This document shows positions 17,347 through 27,699 of a DNA stretch of 51,579 nucleotides, piece after piece (within the stretch, counting starts at the first letter, position 1; each line of letters opens with the position of its first letter). The stretch spans positions 1 through 51,579 of the forward strand of contig JAGBCQ010000028.1 of assembly GCA_017937925.1 (NCBI GenBank). The letters are read 5' to 3'. Both the position numbers and the translations under genes were made by a program. The notes under the pieces are model-generated. The model searched no databases and had not been told where the DNA came from. It saw only the letters and a program-made list of their open reading frames with translations. The DNA is from Paraprevotella sp. Lineage in GTDB: Bacteria; Bacteroidota; Bacteroidia; Bacteroidales; Bacteroidaceae.

Positions 17347-18600
17347 TTAATTGTTGATTTTGAAATTCATGCGGCGATAACCCACTAATTTGTCATAACG
17401 TCCACCGTTGGGGCGGTGGTAAACCAATATGATATATTCGTTTTCAGTCTCATAGAAGTTCCCATCCGTACGTACAGTGTTGCCGGTAGTACTTCCATTA
17501 GGAACAAAGAGGTAGTTGTAATTGTAATAGCCTTGTTTGAGTAAAACGGTAGCCTCGTACATCTGTTTGCTGTGATTGTACGTCATTTTATATTCCGGCA
17601 AGAAGCGGTTATATGTCCATGCTCCGTTGATGTAAACATCGCCATTAGGAATTTCAGGGCATTGCAGACTGAAATGCGTGAAGATATAATCGCTTGTAAT
17701 TTCGTTGTCATAGTCATCGCTGTTCCTGATGATAAAAGCTCCATTTTGATCCTCGTCGTATATATAGTTCCTGCCCGGCAAATCAGTGTAGAGTGTCGCA
17801 TGATAGTACGGGTCGAACCATTGCATCAAATCAACGTTGAGAGTAGGGATATGGACGTCCAAAATTTCGAATTTTCGGTATTCGTTACCTGCCGGAAATA
17901 TGAGTTGACGATTATGCGTAAACTCTATCTTCTTCATCGTTTGTATGTTCGGACGAGGATTGATAACACAGTTGTCAGTTCGTCTATTCTGCATGACGAC
18001 GGTTTTTAATTCACGATGTGGGTCGATAATGTTTATCAAACCGTAATTGATTGAAAAACTGATTTGTTGGTGAGATTTATTGAAGTCTATATCCGTATTG
18101 GAACTGACCTCAGCTCCGATGCCGACGCCCGGCTCAACCAAACTAAAACAAGTTGTCAGAACAGGAACAGGTTCGTCATCTTCATCATTTAAGATGGTGA
18201 CTTTATAGTTGCCCGATAGTTTAAGTGAGATGTCCTCGTTAGGAATTCTAAGCGAGTAGTGTGTGTAGAGCATAGTTGTGTTGAAGCTCTTTTCGAAATC
18301 CTCAATGGGTTGGTTGTTAAATCCATTCATATAGTCGGATTCAAAAATCTCTGACGAGACGGACCAATCAGAGTTGCAATGCTCAACCTTATATATATAT
18401 CGGTGATATTCGTGAGTGAACTCATCAAAACTAATCTCCACATGATTGCCACCACCTAAATTCATGATAGGAGGTAAGAGAGGGTCGTTGTTGACAATGA
18501 CTTGCAAGGAGTGAATCTCCTTGTCGAGTATTTCATGTTGTTGTGCGACGGCGATAATTGTGGAGAGTGTCGCTATTATCAGCAATTTAAAGCGTCTCAT
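17347..18600 (-). CDS. DUF5103 (type 9 secretion plug-like) exported protein
   Basis: The 417-aa product has a signal peptide (FKLLIIATLSTIIAVAQ) and matches the Bacteroidota DUF5103 family. Diagnostic stretches are SLQVIVNNDPLLPPIMNLGG, YRYIYKVEHCNSDW-like text near residue 66, and the C-terminal GYYNYNYLFVP followed by the YEIL-like strand. Pfam text links the N-terminal domain to a type IX secretion plug protein; I treat that as a name, not a demonstrated function. It heads the operon with the dehydrogenase and TRIC channel. Confidence 0.8.
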   Translation of the reverse strand: MRRFKLLIIATLSTIIAVAQQHEILDKEIHSLQVIVNNDPLLPPIMNLGGGNHVEISFDEFTHEYHRYIYKVEHCNSDWSVSSEIFESDYMNGFNNQPIEDFEKSFNTTMLYTHYSLRIPNEDISLKLSGNYKVTILNDEDDEPVPVLTTCFSLVEPGVGIGAEVSSNTDIDFNKSHQQISFSINYGLINIIDPHRELKTVVMQNRRTDNCVINPRPNIQTMKKIEFTHNRQLIFPAGNEYRKFEILDVHIPTLNVDLMQWFDPYYHATLYTDLPGRNYIYDEDQNGAFIIRNSDDYDNEITSDYIFTHFSLQCPEIPNGDVYINGAWTYNRFLPEYKMTYNHSKQMYEATVLLKQGYYNYNYLFVPNGSTTGNTVRTDGNFYETENEYIILVYHRPNGGRYDKLVGYRRMNFKINN

Positions 18601-18686
18601 ATTGCAAAATTACTTTTTTTTCGGTTGCGTCAATACTTTTTTCTTTGAAAAAGCAAGAAGATACCGAGTTTAACGAATGAGTTTCG

Positions 18687-18694
18687 TATATTTG
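18687..18694 (+). promoter_or_regulatory. -7 element TATATTTG
   Basis: A perfect TAnnTTTG match in the divergent 18601-18708 gap, 14 nt before the ATG of the DUF1460 gene. The short leader leaves the next ATG (18724) possible as the true start. Confidence 0.5.
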
Positions 18695-18708
18695 TCTCAA
18701 TAAAACGA

Positions 18709-19614
18709 ATGAAATCAAGCAGAATGTTCATAAAAGTCGGACGTCCTACCATAGTATTAAGTTTCGTAGTATTCGTTATTTTAATGTCAGTAACGAATGT
18801 GCGCTTATTTTCTCAGTGTTATACGCCAACGGACTCTTTACTTGTAATGAACCTCCTTACAAAGGCTAAGGTTCAAAGTAAGACGATAAATATGCCTTTG
18901 TTTTTTGCACAACATCTGAAAGGAACTCCATACGTGAGTGAGACTCTTGAAATCAATGAAAAAGAGAATCTGGTGGTAAATCTGCGTGAGGTGGACTGTA
19001 CAACTTTTGTTGAATATGTATTGGCTTTGTCCTTATCAGTAGGCGAAGATTCGGTTTCATTTGAGCGATTTTGTCATTATCTTAAATGTGTAAGGTATCA
19101 AGATGGTGTGATTGACGGATATGCGTCAAGGAATCATTATTTCTCCACATGGATAGAAAGTAACGCCAAACAAGGATTTGTGCGTGAAGTACCAGCAACA
19201 TGGAGCGATGAAGATAAATCCTTAACGAAAGTCCAAAGTTTGAAAGTGGACTTTATGAGCAAACATCCTGAGCGGTATCCGATGTTGAAAAACAACAAAG
19301 AGGAGTTGAATGAAATAAAAGCATGTGAAAATTCCTTAACCGGGAGCAAAGTGGTGTATGTCCCTAAAAGTAAACTCCAAATGCTTAACGAGAAAAAAGG
19401 TTATATTGAGAATGGTGATATTTTGGCAATAGTGACCCGTATTGACGGACTTGACATTTCGCACGTAGGTTTTGCGGTATGGAAAAATGGTCGGCTACAT
19501 TTATTGAATGCTTCGAGCAAACATCAAAAAGTTGTACTTGAACCAAAACCACTGAGTGAGTATCTGAACCAATATCCTACCATGTTGGGCATCCGTGTCA
19601 TCAGGATATTATAA
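18709..19614 (+). CDS. DUF1460 N-acetylmuramoyl-L-alanine amidase-like protein
   Basis: The 301-aa exported protein starts with a basic region and one hydrophobic segment (PTIVLSFVVFVILMSV). The body matches DUF1460 (NlpC/P60-like fold): GTPYVSETLEINEKENLVV, then REVDCTTFVEYVLAL with the likely catalytic Cys, and DISHVGFAVW with the likely His. Bacteroidales members cleave the muramoyl-alanine bond in peptidoglycan fragments. ATG 18709 is used; ATG 18724 is equally compatible with the export signal. It is convergent with the transglycosylase gene. Confidence 0.85.
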   Translation: MKSSRMFIKVGRPTIVLSFVVFVILMSVTNVRLFSQCYTPTDSLLVMNLLTKAKVQSKTINMPLFFAQHLKGTPYVSETLEINEKENLVVNLREVDCTTFVEYVLALSLSVGEDSVSFERFCHYLKCVRYQDGVIDGYASRNHYFSTWIESNAKQGFVREVPATWSDEDKSLTKVQSLKVDFMSKHPERYPMLKNNKEELNEIKACENSLTGSKVVYVPKSKLQMLNEKKGYIENGDILAIVTRIDGLDISHVGFAVWKNGRLHLLNASSKHQKVVLEPKPLSEYLNQYPTMLGIRVIRIL

Positions 19615-19652
19615 TATGATTGTACTTCAGTTGATGAAAAGTATATAACCGG

Positions 19653-20327
19653 TCATTCTATCCATCTGACATTCTTCATCTGGCGCATAATGGCAGTCTG
19701 ACGTTTAAGCATATATCTTGAAGGGTTTTTCGAACTGAATTTAATCGGATTTGGAAGGGTTGCGGCTATCAGTGCGCAGTTGGTTCCTGTAAGTTCCTTT
19801 GCCGAACGATTGAAATGCTGTTGTGCAACGGCTTCAGCACCATATATTCCATCACCCATTTCAATGGAATTTAAATAAACTTCCATAATACGCTCTTTAC
19901 TCCAAAAGAGTTCAATAAGTACTGTAAAGTAAACTTCCAAACCTTTTCTAAACCATGATGAACGAGGCCACAAAAAGACATTTTTGGCAGTTTGTTGACT
20001 AATGGTGCTTGCGCCTCTACGACGTTTTCCCTTAGAATACTCGTCTGAGGCTTGTTTGATAGCCTTGAAATCGAAACCGTGATGCTTTAAAAAGAGTTGG
20101 TCCTCAGAAGCCATGACGGCAACAGGAAACTTTGAGGACATTTCTTCAAGTGGTACCCAATGATGTTTCAGTCTTATTTTCTCACCCCGCCCCACTTGTT
20201 GCGCGCAACGAATCACCATGAGAGGTGTCAATGGGACGGGCACGAAACGATAGAGAAGTACGAAAAAGATTGTACTCCCCAAAAAGGAGAGTACAATCCA
20301 ACGAGCTATAGTTTGAATTTTCTTCAT
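19653..20327 (-). CDS. mtgA: Monofunctional peptidoglycan transglycosylase
   Basis: The 224-aa inner-membrane enzyme polymerises lipid II into glycan strands. One N-terminal membrane helix (WIVLSFLGSTIFFVLLYRFV) is followed by a GT51 domain. Its motifs are VAVMASEDQLFLKHHGFD with the catalytic Glu, RRGASTISQQTAKNVFL, RKGLEVYFTVLIELFWSKER and VYLNSIEMGDGIYGAEAVA. There is no transpeptidase domain, which separates it from bifunctional PBPs. It follows the OmpA-like lipoprotein by 9 nt in the same operon, so both act at the cell wall. Confidence 0.95.
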   Translation of the reverse strand: MKKIQTIARWIVLSFLGSTIFFVLLYRFVPVPLTPLMVIRCAQQVGRGEKIRLKHHWVPLEEMSSKFPVAVMASEDQLFLKHHGFDFKAIKQASDEYSKGKRRRGASTISQQTAKNVFLWPRSSWFRKGLEVYFTVLIELFWSKERIMEVYLNSIEMGDGIYGAEAVAQQHFNRSAKELTGTNCALIAATLPNPIKFSSKNPSRYMLKRQTAIMRQMKNVRWIE

Positions 20328-20336
20328 TCCTACGAA

Positions 20337-21065
20337 TTAGTTGCCTACTTGTGCTTGAGCTGCCTCAATCATTTCTGCACTTGCGTACAAATAGACTTCA
20401 ACGCGACGATTCTGTTCGCGACCGGCAGCAGTGTTGTTGTCTGCTACAGGGTTAGCCTCGCCAAGTCCCTCTACCGACTTGATTTGTGTTGTAGAAACAC
20501 CGCATTGTGTCAAATAGTTGGACACAGAGCCTGCACGTTGTTGAGATAAAGCGATATTTTTTTGTGCGCTTTGTTCAGCAGTGCTATTCTTCCAACCTTG
20601 ATTGTCTGTGTAGCCCTTAATGGCAACGTCCATATCTTTATTCACATTTAATACAGTGCTGGCGAATTTCGCCAAAGAAGCAGTAGCGTTGCTGCTCAAC
20701 GTAGAACTACCGGTCTTGAAAAGGATGCCTGAGTCGAATGTAACTTTAACTGCTTGAAGACCGTTATTGTCAGTCACGCTTTCAACTTGTGCATTCTCAA
20801 CTTGTGCAGCGGCAGCTTTGGCTTTATCCATTTTCTTTCCAATTAAAGCACCGATACCTGTACCTATCGCAACACCTACTGCGGCACCGATACCTGCACC
20901 CTTGCCTTTATTGCCTGCAGCCAATGTACCAATCAAAGTTCCAATAGCCGCGCCGCCACCTGCGCCAATCATAGAACCTTTAGCTGTATTGTTCAAAGAA
21001 CCACCGCAACTGCTTAATACCATACATGCGCTTAAAAATATTGCGCTAAATTTAATCCCTTTCAT
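20337..21065 (-). CDS. OmpA-family lipoprotein with glycine-zipper
   Basis: The 242-aa product begins with a lipoprotein signal (FSAIFLSACMVLSSC). A glycine-rich zipper follows (GSMIGAGGGAAIGTLIGTLA and AGIGAAVGVAIGTGIGALIG, residues about 31-75), then a C-terminal OmpA domain with YTDNQGWKNS, LSQQRAGSVSNYL and GREQNRRVEVYL. The OmpA domain should bind peptidoglycan. This layout is that of YiaD-type outer-membrane lipoproteins. It is the first gene of an operon with mtgA. Confidence 0.92.
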   Translation of the reverse strand: MKGIKFSAIFLSACMVLSSCGGSLNNTAKGSMIGAGGGAAIGTLIGTLAAGNKGKGAGIGAAVGVAIGTGIGALIGKKMDKAKAAAAQVENAQVESVTDNNGLQAVKVTFDSGILFKTGSSTLSSNATASLAKFASTVLNVNKDMDVAIKGYTDNQGWKNSTAEQSAQKNIALSQQRAGSVSNYLTQCGVSTTQIKSVEGLGEANPVADNNTAAGREQNRRVEVYLYASAEMIEAAQAQVGN

Positions 21066-21096
21066 TCTGTTCAGTTTTTATTTGTTTAATCAAAAG

Positions 21097-21104
21097 CAAA
21101 AATA
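21097..21104 (-). promoter_or_regulatory. -7 element TATTTTTG (minus strand) of ompA-mtgA
   Basis: The plus-strand text CAAAAATA is TATTTTTG on the minus strand, 32 nt before the ATG at 21065. It is back to back with the proS promoter. Confidence 0.55.
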
Positions 21105-21147
21105 GAGATTTTCTTAGTAATAATCTAACAAAAAGGAAAGTTTTTAG

Positions 21148-21155
21148 TAATTTTG
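21148..21155 (+). promoter_or_regulatory. -7 element TAATTTTG of proS
   Basis: A perfect TAnnTTTG match 25 nt before the ATG at 21181. It supports that ATG over the in-frame TTG at 21169. Confidence 0.55.
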
Positions 21156-21180
21156 CATCCACGAATATTTGAAGTTAATT

Positions 21181-22662
21181 ATGGCAAAAGAACTTAAAGA
21201 CTTAACCAAGAGAAGTGTCAGCTATTCTCAATGGTATAATGAGTTGGTAGTAAAGGCTGACTTGGCAGAACAGTCAGACGTGAGAGGATGTATGGTAATA
21301 AAACCTTATGGATATGCCATTTGGGAGAAGATTCAACGTGCGCTCGATGATAAATTTAAGGAGACCGGCGTTCAGAATGCCTATTTCCCATTGTTGATTC
21401 CAAAGTCATTCTTGAGCCGTGAGGCTGAGCACGTAGAAGGATTTGCCAAAGAATGTGCTGTGGTAACACATTACCGATTAAAAACCAATGAGGAAAAGAA
21501 CGGTGTTGTAGTTGACCCGGCAGCGAAGTTGGAAGAAGAACTGATTATCCGCCCCACATCGGAAACAATCATTTGGAATACTTATAAGAATTGGATACAA
21601 AGCTATCGTGATCTGCCCATCCTTTGCAATCAATGGTGTAATGTGATGCGTTGGGAAATGCGTACCCGTTTGTTCTTACGCACGGCTGAGTTCTTGTGGC
21701 AAGAAGGTCATACTGCTCATGCAACTCGCGAGGAGGCTGAGGATAGAGCAAAGATGATGTTGAAAGTCTATGCCGATTTTGCTGAAAAATATATGGCAGT
21801 GCCGGTAGTACAAGGCGTGAAGAGCGAAACAGAGCGTTTTGCCGGAGCGTTGGATACTTATACCATTGAAGCGATGATGCAGGACGGTAAGGCATTGCAA
21901 AGTGGAACGTCACATTTCCTTGGTCAGAACTTCGGAAAAGCTTTCAATGTGCAATTCATCAATAAAGAGAATCAGTTGGAGTACGCTTGGGCAACGTCAT
22001 GGGGCGTTTCTACTCGTTTAATGGGAGCGTTGATTATGACCCATTCTGATGATAACGGATTGGTTTTGCCTCCGAAATTGGCTCCTATACAAGTCGTTAT
22101 TGTTCCTATTCATAAGAATGAAGAACAACTGAAAGCTATTGACGAAAAAGTGGATGGCATTGTTGCGCAACTCCGTGCATTAGGTATTTCAGTGAAGTAT
22201 GACAATGCTGACAATAAGCGTCCCGGATTTAAGTTCGCCGATTATGAACTGAAAGGTGTGCCAGTACGTTTGGTAATGGGAGCTCGAGATTTGGAGAATA
22301 ACACCATTGAGGTAATGCGTCGTGATACATTGGAAAAAGAAACGCGTACTTGTGACGGTATTGTTGAATACGTCAAGAACCTGTTGGATGAGATACAAGA
22401 GAATATTTATTTGAAAGCCAAGACTTATCGCGATGAACATATTTATGAGTGCGATAATTACGAGGATTTCAAAGCACGTGTGAAGGATGGCGGTTTCTTC
22501 TTATGTCATTGGGATGGAACAGCCGAGACTGAAGCTAAGATAAAAGAAGATACACAAGCAACGATTCGTTGCGTGCCGTTTGACGTTGAGCAGACACCGG
22601 GTGTTGATATGGTTAGTGGCAAACCGGCCAAATACCGTGTACTAATCGCCCGTTCGTATTGA
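21181..22662 (+). CDS. proS: Prolyl-tRNA synthetase (archaeal/eukaryotic-like type)
   Basis: The 493-aa class II synthetase charges tRNA-Pro. Motif 2 lies around [29 protein letters not shown] and motif 3 around [22 protein letters not shown]. The anticodon-binding domain starts near [15 protein letters not shown] and a C-terminal domain ends in ...[10 protein letters not shown]. It lacks the INS editing insert of the E. coli type, so it is the ProS type 3 form usual in Bacteroidota. It is monocistronic, with a strong terminator downstream. Confidence 0.96.
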   Translation: MAKELKDLTKRSVSYSQWYNELVVKADLAEQSDVRGCMVIKPYGYAIWEKIQRALDDKFKETGVQNAYFPLLIPKSFLSREAEHVEGFAKECAVVTHYRLKTNEEKNGVVVDPAAKLEEELIIRPTSETIIWNTYKNWIQSYRDLPILCNQWCNVMRWEMRTRLFLRTAEFLWQEGHTAHATREEAEDRAKMMLKVYADFAEKYMAVPVVQGVKSETERFAGALDTYTIEAMMQDGKALQSGTSHFLGQNFGKAFNVQFINKENQLEYAWATSWGVSTRLMGALIMTHSDDNGLVLPPKLAPIQVVIVPIHKNEEQLKAIDEKVDGIVAQLRALGISVKYDNADNKRPGFKFADYELKGVPVRLVMGARDLENNTIEVMRRDTLEKETRTCDGIVEYVKNLLDEIQENIYLKAKTYRDEHIYECDNYEDFKARVKDGGFFLCHWDGTAETEAKIKEDTQATIRCVPFDVEQTPGVDMVSGKPAKYRVLIARSY

Positions 22663-22681
22663 TTCGTGTAATATCAAATAA

Positions 22682-22715
22682 TAAGACGCCGTAAGCGATT
22701 GCTTGCGGCGTCTTA
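22682..22715. terminator. Bidirectional terminator between proS and fmt
   Basis: TAAGACGCCGTAAGC and GCTTGCGGCGTCTTA form a 15-bp stem (one wobble) with a GATT loop, flanked by A- and T-rich tracts. It serves the convergent proS and fmt operons. Confidence 0.88.
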
Positions 22716-22736
22716 TATTTATAGGTTGGTATGTTA

Positions 22737-23708
22737 TTAAATCATTTGCAATTCTTCAGTTATTCTAAAACCGCGAAGAAACTCTTCTATTTGCATTCGC
22801 TTTTTACCAACAAGTTGAATCTCGTTTAAGTGAAGATACCCATCTTGCAATGCGACTTTCATATATGTTTTTCCGTCGCTGATAACCAAACCGTTTTCTT
22901 CTTCATGCTGACAGAACTCCTTGCTCGCACTGTAAATTTTTAAGGTGTATTTTTTATCTGTAGCGTCTTTCATTTCAGTCCATGCCGCAGGGTAGGGAGA
23001 CAATCCACGGATAAAATCATAAATTACTTTGACCGGCTTGTTCCAATCAATACGGCAAGTCTCCTTGAATATCTTTGGAGCGGGACGAAGTGGCTCTGAT
23101 GAAACCATCTCTTCTTGAGGAATAGGTTGTATATTACCTTTTATTATATTGTCAACGGTGTCCGTTACTAATTTTCCTCCGAGTAGCATCAGTTTATCGT
23201 GAACAATGCCTACATTATCTTCATCGGCAATAGGAATACGTACTTGTTGTATGACTTCTCCCGTATCAATCTCGTGTTTCAAAAAGAACGTCGTGATGCC
23301 GGTTTCCGTGTCACCATTGATGACAGCCCAATTGATTGGCGCAGCTCCGCGATACTGAGGAAGTAGAGAGGCATGAAGGTTGAATGTGCCTAAACGAGGC
23401 ATGGCCCATACGATTTCGGGTAACATACGGAAAGCGACTACAATCTGTAAGTCTGCATTGAGCGAACGTAATTCTTCAATAAAAGTTTCGTCCTTTAAGT
23501 TGCTCGGTTGCAAAACTTTTAGTCCATGCTCAACGGCATATTGTTTGACTGCACTCGGTTGTAGGACGTCTTGATGGCGACCCATTGGTTTGTCGGGCAT
23601 GGTGATGACACCTACGACGTTATATCCTCCTTCAACAAGGCATTTGAGGCTCTCCACTGCAAATTCGGGAGTGCCCATATATACAATCCGTAAATCTTCC
23701 TTTTTCAT
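22737..23708 (-). CDS. fmt: Methionyl-tRNA formyltransferase
   Basis: The 323-aa enzyme formylates initiator Met-tRNA using 10-formyl-THF. The N-terminal KKEDLRIVYMGTPEFAVESL, the catalytic-loop text NLHASLLPQYRGAAPINWAV and the DTGEVIQQVRIPI strand are diagnostic. The C-terminal OB-like domain follows PAPKIFKETCRIDW. ATG 23708 is chosen over 23726 because homologues begin at MKKEDLRIVYMG. It is the last gene of a long minus-strand run. Confidence 0.96.
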   Translation of the reverse strand: MKKEDLRIVYMGTPEFAVESLKCLVEGGYNVVGVITMPDKPMGRHQDVLQPSAVKQYAVEHGLKVLQPSNLKDETFIEELRSLNADLQIVVAFRMLPEIVWAMPRLGTFNLHASLLPQYRGAAPINWAVINGDTETGITTFFLKHEIDTGEVIQQVRIPIADEDNVGIVHDKLMLLGGKLVTDTVDNIIKGNIQPIPQEEMVSSEPLRPAPKIFKETCRIDWNKPVKVIYDFIRGLSPYPAAWTEMKDATDKKYTLKIYSASKEFCQHEEENGLVISDGKTYMKVALQDGYLHLNEIQLVGKKRMQIEEFLRGFRITEELQMI

Positions 23709-23718
23709 ATTTCCTATT

Positions 23719-25518
23719 TTATTCATCTGACAAGTCTGCCATCGTTTTACGGTAGTTCGTTAGAACGTGCGACTTTCTTACAAATCCCATAAATATTCCG
23801 TCCGCATCAACCACCGGCAACGTCCATGCATTTGTCTTGTCGAATGTGAGAAGCACAACATCCATAGAGTCGTTGATGTTCAAGCGTGCCACAGGTTCGC
23901 TCATCAACTCACTGATGATAAAGCGGTGGTATAACTCTTGCCGGAACATAATCGGTCGCACGTTGTCCAAATAGATGATGCCGACTAATCGGTGTTGACG
24001 GTCAACAACCGGAAAAACATCACGTCGTGACGATGATATGCTTTTTACCAATTCCCCCAAGTCCATTTCCGGATTTAGATATTCATCATACTTCTCAATG
24101 ACAGTATCCATACTCATTAAGGTAAGGATGGAGCGGTCTTTATGGTGAGTAAGGAGCTGTCCTTTTTTCGCCAACCGCATCGAATAAATGCTATGAGGTT
24201 CAAATGCTATAATCGTCAAGTAGGCGCAAACCGATACAATCATTAAGGGCATGAATAGGGCGTAACCACCCGTTAGTTCTGCTATGAGGAATATACCGGT
24301 AAGTGGAGCGTGCATCACACCGCTCATCAATCCTGCCATTCCAATCATGGCAAAGTTCTTTTCCGGTAGCTGAATACCCAAACAATGGTAAATATTCCAG
24401 ATGCGGGCAAAGACAAACCCGGAGATGCAACCTAAAAACAGACTAGGCGCAAAGATACCACCGCATCCTCCGCCACCATTTGTCGCAGTAGAGGCAAATA
24501 CCTTAAATATAAGTACCAAAATTAGGTAAAGTAATAAAAGGTTGCCGTGCCCATAGAATAGAGATTTATCCATTGAGGCGTTCCAATCTTCAGGGCCATT
24601 GCCATTAAGGAGCAAATGTATAAGGTCATATCCCTCTCCGTACAACGACGGGAAGAGGTATATCAAGATACTTAACATAATGCCACCAATAGCGAGTTTT
24701 ATATATGGATTAGAATACTTGCGGAAAATATCTTCCAATGAATTCATGGTACGTGTGAAGTACAATGAAACCAAGCCACAGAACAGTCCCAAAAGGATAT
24801 ATGCCGGAATCTTATTGACGGCAAATGCGTCTTCCAAGTGGAACTCAAAAACAGAACCTGTTCCGGAGATAGCAAATGTGATACCGGCAGCTGTAACACA
24901 AGAAATCAAAAGTGGAAGCAATGACGCCATTGTCAAGTCTATCATCAAGACTTCCAATGTAAAGACAAGTCCGGCAATGGGTGCTTTGAAAATACCCGAA
25001 ACGGCACCGGCAGCACCACAACCAACGAGTAACATCAATGTTTTGCTGTTGATACGGAACAACCGTCCTAAGTTAGACCCTATGGCTGAACCCGTCAGAA
25101 CGATAGGGGCTTCGGCACCTACCGAACCACCAAATCCGATGGTAATAGCACTTGCAATCAGACTCGAATAGGTGTTGTGAGTTTTGATTTTACTTTGTTT
25201 GCGGGCAATGGCAAACAAGATTTTTGTTACACCATGACTGATATCATCCTTTACGATGTAGCGAACGAACAACCCTGTTAAGAATATACCGATGACAGGA
25301 TATACCAAATACAAGGGGTTGGACCCTTCGGCATTAAAGTGGTAGGTCAGTAAATATTGAATCTGGTGTATGAGCCATTTAAGAAATAGGCCGGCAAACG
25401 CAGTCAATACGCCGACAATAAAACTAATCATCAGTACGAACTTGCGTTCGCTGAAGTTCATACGTCGCCATATAAACAAACGTTCGAAGAATGTAAATCT
25501 ACTTTTTAACGTATCCAT
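23719..25518 (-). CDS. ClC-family chloride channel/antiporter with CBS pair
   Basis: The 599-aa inner-membrane protein has the ClC core of about 18 helices, with GFGGSVGAEAPIVLTGSAIG carrying the external gating Glu, GIFKAPIAGLVFTLE, and GGGGCGGIFAPSLFLG. The conserved Glu suggests a Cl-/H+ exchanger rather than a pure channel, but this is inference. Two C-terminal CBS domains follow (LMSMDTVIEKYDEYLNP..., SELMSEPVARLNINDSMD...). It lies 7 nt from tsaC, so the two are probably co-transcribed. Confidence 0.93.
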   Translation of the reverse strand: MDTLKSRFTFFERLFIWRRMNFSERKFVLMISFIVGVLTAFAGLFLKWLIHQIQYLLTYHFNAEGSNPLYLVYPVIGIFLTGLFVRYIVKDDISHGVTKILFAIARKQSKIKTHNTYSSLIASAITIGFGGSVGAEAPIVLTGSAIGSNLGRLFRINSKTLMLLVGCGAAGAVSGIFKAPIAGLVFTLEVLMIDLTMASLLPLLISCVTAAGITFAISGTGSVFEFHLEDAFAVNKIPAYILLGLFCGLVSLYFTRTMNSLEDIFRKYSNPYIKLAIGGIMLSILIYLFPSLYGEGYDLIHLLLNGNGPEDWNASMDKSLFYGHGNLLLLYLILVLIFKVFASTATNGGGGCGGIFAPSLFLGCISGFVFARIWNIYHCLGIQLPEKNFAMIGMAGLMSGVMHAPLTGIFLIAELTGGYALFMPLMIVSVCAYLTIIAFEPHSIYSMRLAKKGQLLTHHKDRSILTLMSMDTVIEKYDEYLNPEMDLGELVKSISSSRRDVFPVVDRQHRLVGIIYLDNVRPIMFRQELYHRFIISELMSEPVARLNINDSMDVVLLTFDKTNAWTLPVVDADGIFMGFVRKSHVLTNYRKTMADLSDE

Positions 25519-25525
25519 TGATACT

Positions 25526-26095
25526 TCAATTTCTAATAATCTTTACTTCGCCGTCACTTCCTAATTTGATAATGCTACTAGGAACACCTTTACTTTTTTC
25601 CTTCTGTCTGGCAGTGACAATATAATCGACAGCACTCTTTATTTCGTCCGAAATTTCATAAAAATTAGCGGGTGAGGGTTCACCACTTATATTGGCAGAG
25701 GTGGATACAATGGCCTTTTGAAATCTATAACAAATTTGTTTGCTAACTTCCTCGTGAGTGACTCTCATTCCTACACTGCCATCCTCTGCTATAAGGTTTG
25801 TCGCTAAGTTTTTGGCATTGTCAAATATGATGGTCAATGGTTTGGTAGCATATTCAATCAAGTCCCATGCGACATTGGGAGCATCGCTGACGTAGCGCTG
25901 AAGTCTATTGTCCGAATCAACCAAACAAATGAGTGCTTTGCTGTCCTCACGTTGCTTGATTTGATATACACGTTTGACGGCTTCTTCGTTGGTGGCATCA
26001 CAGCCAATCCCCCAAATGGTGTCCGTCGGATAAAGTATGACTCCACCTTTTCTTAGAACTTCGACGGCGTTTCTGATATCTTCTTCAATAGACAT
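25526..26095 (-). CDS. tsaC: L-threonylcarbamoyladenylate synthase (Sua5/YrdC)
   Basis: The 189-aa cytoplasmic enzyme makes threonylcarbamoyl-AMP for tRNA t6A37. It shows GGVILYPTDTIWGIGCDATN, KRVYQIKQREDSKALICLV and IVSTSANISGEPSP, the standard YrdC motifs. It lacks the extra C-terminal Sua5 domain, so it is the short type. TsaD, which uses the product, is at 49.6 kb in the same window, but the two are not in one operon. Confidence 0.94.
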   Translation of the reverse strand: MSIEEDIRNAVEVLRKGGVILYPTDTIWGIGCDATNEEAVKRVYQIKQREDSKALICLVDSDNRLQRYVSDAPNVAWDLIEYATKPLTIIFDNAKNLATNLIAEDGSVGMRVTHEEVSKQICYRFQKAIVSTSANISGEPSPANFYEISDEIKSAVDYIVTARQKEKSKGVPSSIIKLGSDGEVKIIRN

Positions 26096-26116
26096 AAATC
26101 TTTGAGTAAAAGTTGT

Positions 26117-27682
26117 TTAAAATTCGCTTGTGAAGTGGAACTTAATATGTTCAAAGTCATTTTGTGCCATTTGCAAGACGTAGTTGCTGTCCGCTAAGAA
26201 GACATCTCTGCCTTCACGATCCTTTGCCATAAATTGGAATTTCCTCTTTTTGAAAGCCTCCAATTGTGCCGGGTCGTCACTTTCTATCCAACAAGCTTTG
26301 TATAAGCTAAGTGGTTCCCATCTACATTTAGCGTTGTATTCGTTTTCCAAACGGTATTGGATGACTTCAAACTGCAGTTGACCGACTGTTCCGATGATTT
26401 TGCGACCGTTGAATTGGTTGACGAACAACTGTGCTACACCTTCGTCCATGAGCTGCTCGATACCTTTCTGAAGTTGTTTGGTCTTCATCGGGTCAGCATT
26501 TTCAATGTACTTAAACATTTCCGGAGAGAAACTTGGCAATCCTCGGAAATGTATTTTTTCTCCTTCAGTCAGCGTATCTCCAATCTTGAAGATACCATTA
26601 TCAGGTAATCCGACGATGTCGCCCGGGTATGCTTCGTCGATAGTACTCTTCTTTTGCGCCATGAATTGTGTGGGAGACGAGAATCTCAAAGTTTTATTTT
26701 GGCGAATGTGAAGATATGGAGCATTACGAACGAATTTACCTGAGCAGACTTTACAGAATGCGATACATGACCTGTGGTTGGGGTCAATATTTGCTGTTAT
26801 CTTAAAAATGAATCCGCTGAACTTAGGTTCTTCCGGTTGTACCATTCGTTCTTCTGCTTTCGTTGGTCGTGGACTTGGAGCTATTTTGACAAAGCAATCC
26901 AACAGTTCCTTTACACCGAAATTGTTTAGAGCAGAACCAAAGAATACCGGTGCCACCTCAGCATCCAGATAGGTATTGACATCAAATTTGGGATATACAC
27001 CGTCAACAAGCTCTAGGTCCATACGCAATTTTTCAGCATCATCATTGCCGACGTGCGCTTCCAACTCGTCGCTGTTGATGTTGACTTCAACCTTTTCCGT
27101 AACCTTTTGTTTGTCAGGAGTGAAGAGGTCCAATTTTTCTTCGTATATGTTGTAAACCCCTTTGAAGCGCTGTCCTTGATTGATGGGCCAACTCAGTGGA
27201 CGTACTTTGATTTGTAATTCGTTTTCTAATTCATCCAACAGGTCGAATGGGTCTTTACCTTCTCGGTCCATCTTGTTGATGAATATGATGACAGGGGTCT
27301 TTCTCATTCTACAAACAGTCATCAACTTACGTGTTTGTGTCTCAACACCCTTGGCGCTATCTACAACGATAATAGCACTATCAACAGCGGTCAATGTACG
27401 GAATGTATCCTCAGCAAAATCCTGGTGTCCCGGTGTATCTAAGATATTCACCTTATAATCATCGTAATCAAACTCCATGACAGAGGTGGTTACAGAGATA
27501 CCGCGCTGTTTCTCTATCTCCATCCAGTCGCTGGTTGCCGTCTTTTTGATTTTATTACTTTTTACCGCTCCTGCCACTTGAATTTGGCCTCCAAAAAGGA
27601 GTAACTTCTCAGTCAGCGTGGTTTTTCCTGCGTCCGGGTGGGATATAATAGCGAAAGTCCTTCTTCTTTCAATTTCGTTCAT
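26117..27682 (-). CDS. prfC: Peptide chain release factor 3
   Basis: The 521-aa translational GTPase recycles RF1/RF2 from the ribosome. G1 is [17 protein letters not shown]2 lies in [13 protein letters not shown]3 is [13 protein letters not shown] and G4 is FINKMDREG. The C-terminal text [19 protein letters not shown] is typical of RF3. ATG 27682 ([13 protein letters not shown]) is the family start; ATG 27727 would add 15 residues and overlap the upstream rmlD gene. It lies in the run with rmlD and tsaC. Confidence 0.96.
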   Translation of the reverse strand: MNEIERRRTFAIISHPDAGKTTLTEKLLLFGGQIQVAGAVKSNKIKKTATSDWMEIEKQRGISVTTSVMEFDYDDYKVNILDTPGHQDFAEDTFRTLTAVDSAIIVVDSAKGVETQTRKLMTVCRMRKTPVIIFINKMDREGKDPFDLLDELENELQIKVRPLSWPINQGQRFKGVYNIYEEKLDLFTPDKQKVTEKVEVNINSDELEAHVGNDDAEKLRMDLELVDGVYPKFDVNTYLDAEVAPVFFGSALNNFGVKELLDCFVKIAPSPRPTKAEERMVQPEEPKFSGFIFKITANIDPNHRSCIAFCKVCSGKFVRNAPYLHIRQNKTLRFSSPTQFMAQKKSTIDEAYPGDIVGLPDNGIFKIGDTLTEGEKIHFRGLPSFSPEMFKYIENADPMKTKQLQKGIEQLMDEGVAQLFVNQFNGRKIIGTVGQLQFEVIQYRLENEYNAKCRWEPLSLYKACWIESDDPAQLEAFKKRKFQFMAKDREGRDVFLADSNYVLQMAQNDFEHIKFHFTSEF

Positions 27683-27699
27683 CTGAAGTCTTGTTGTGT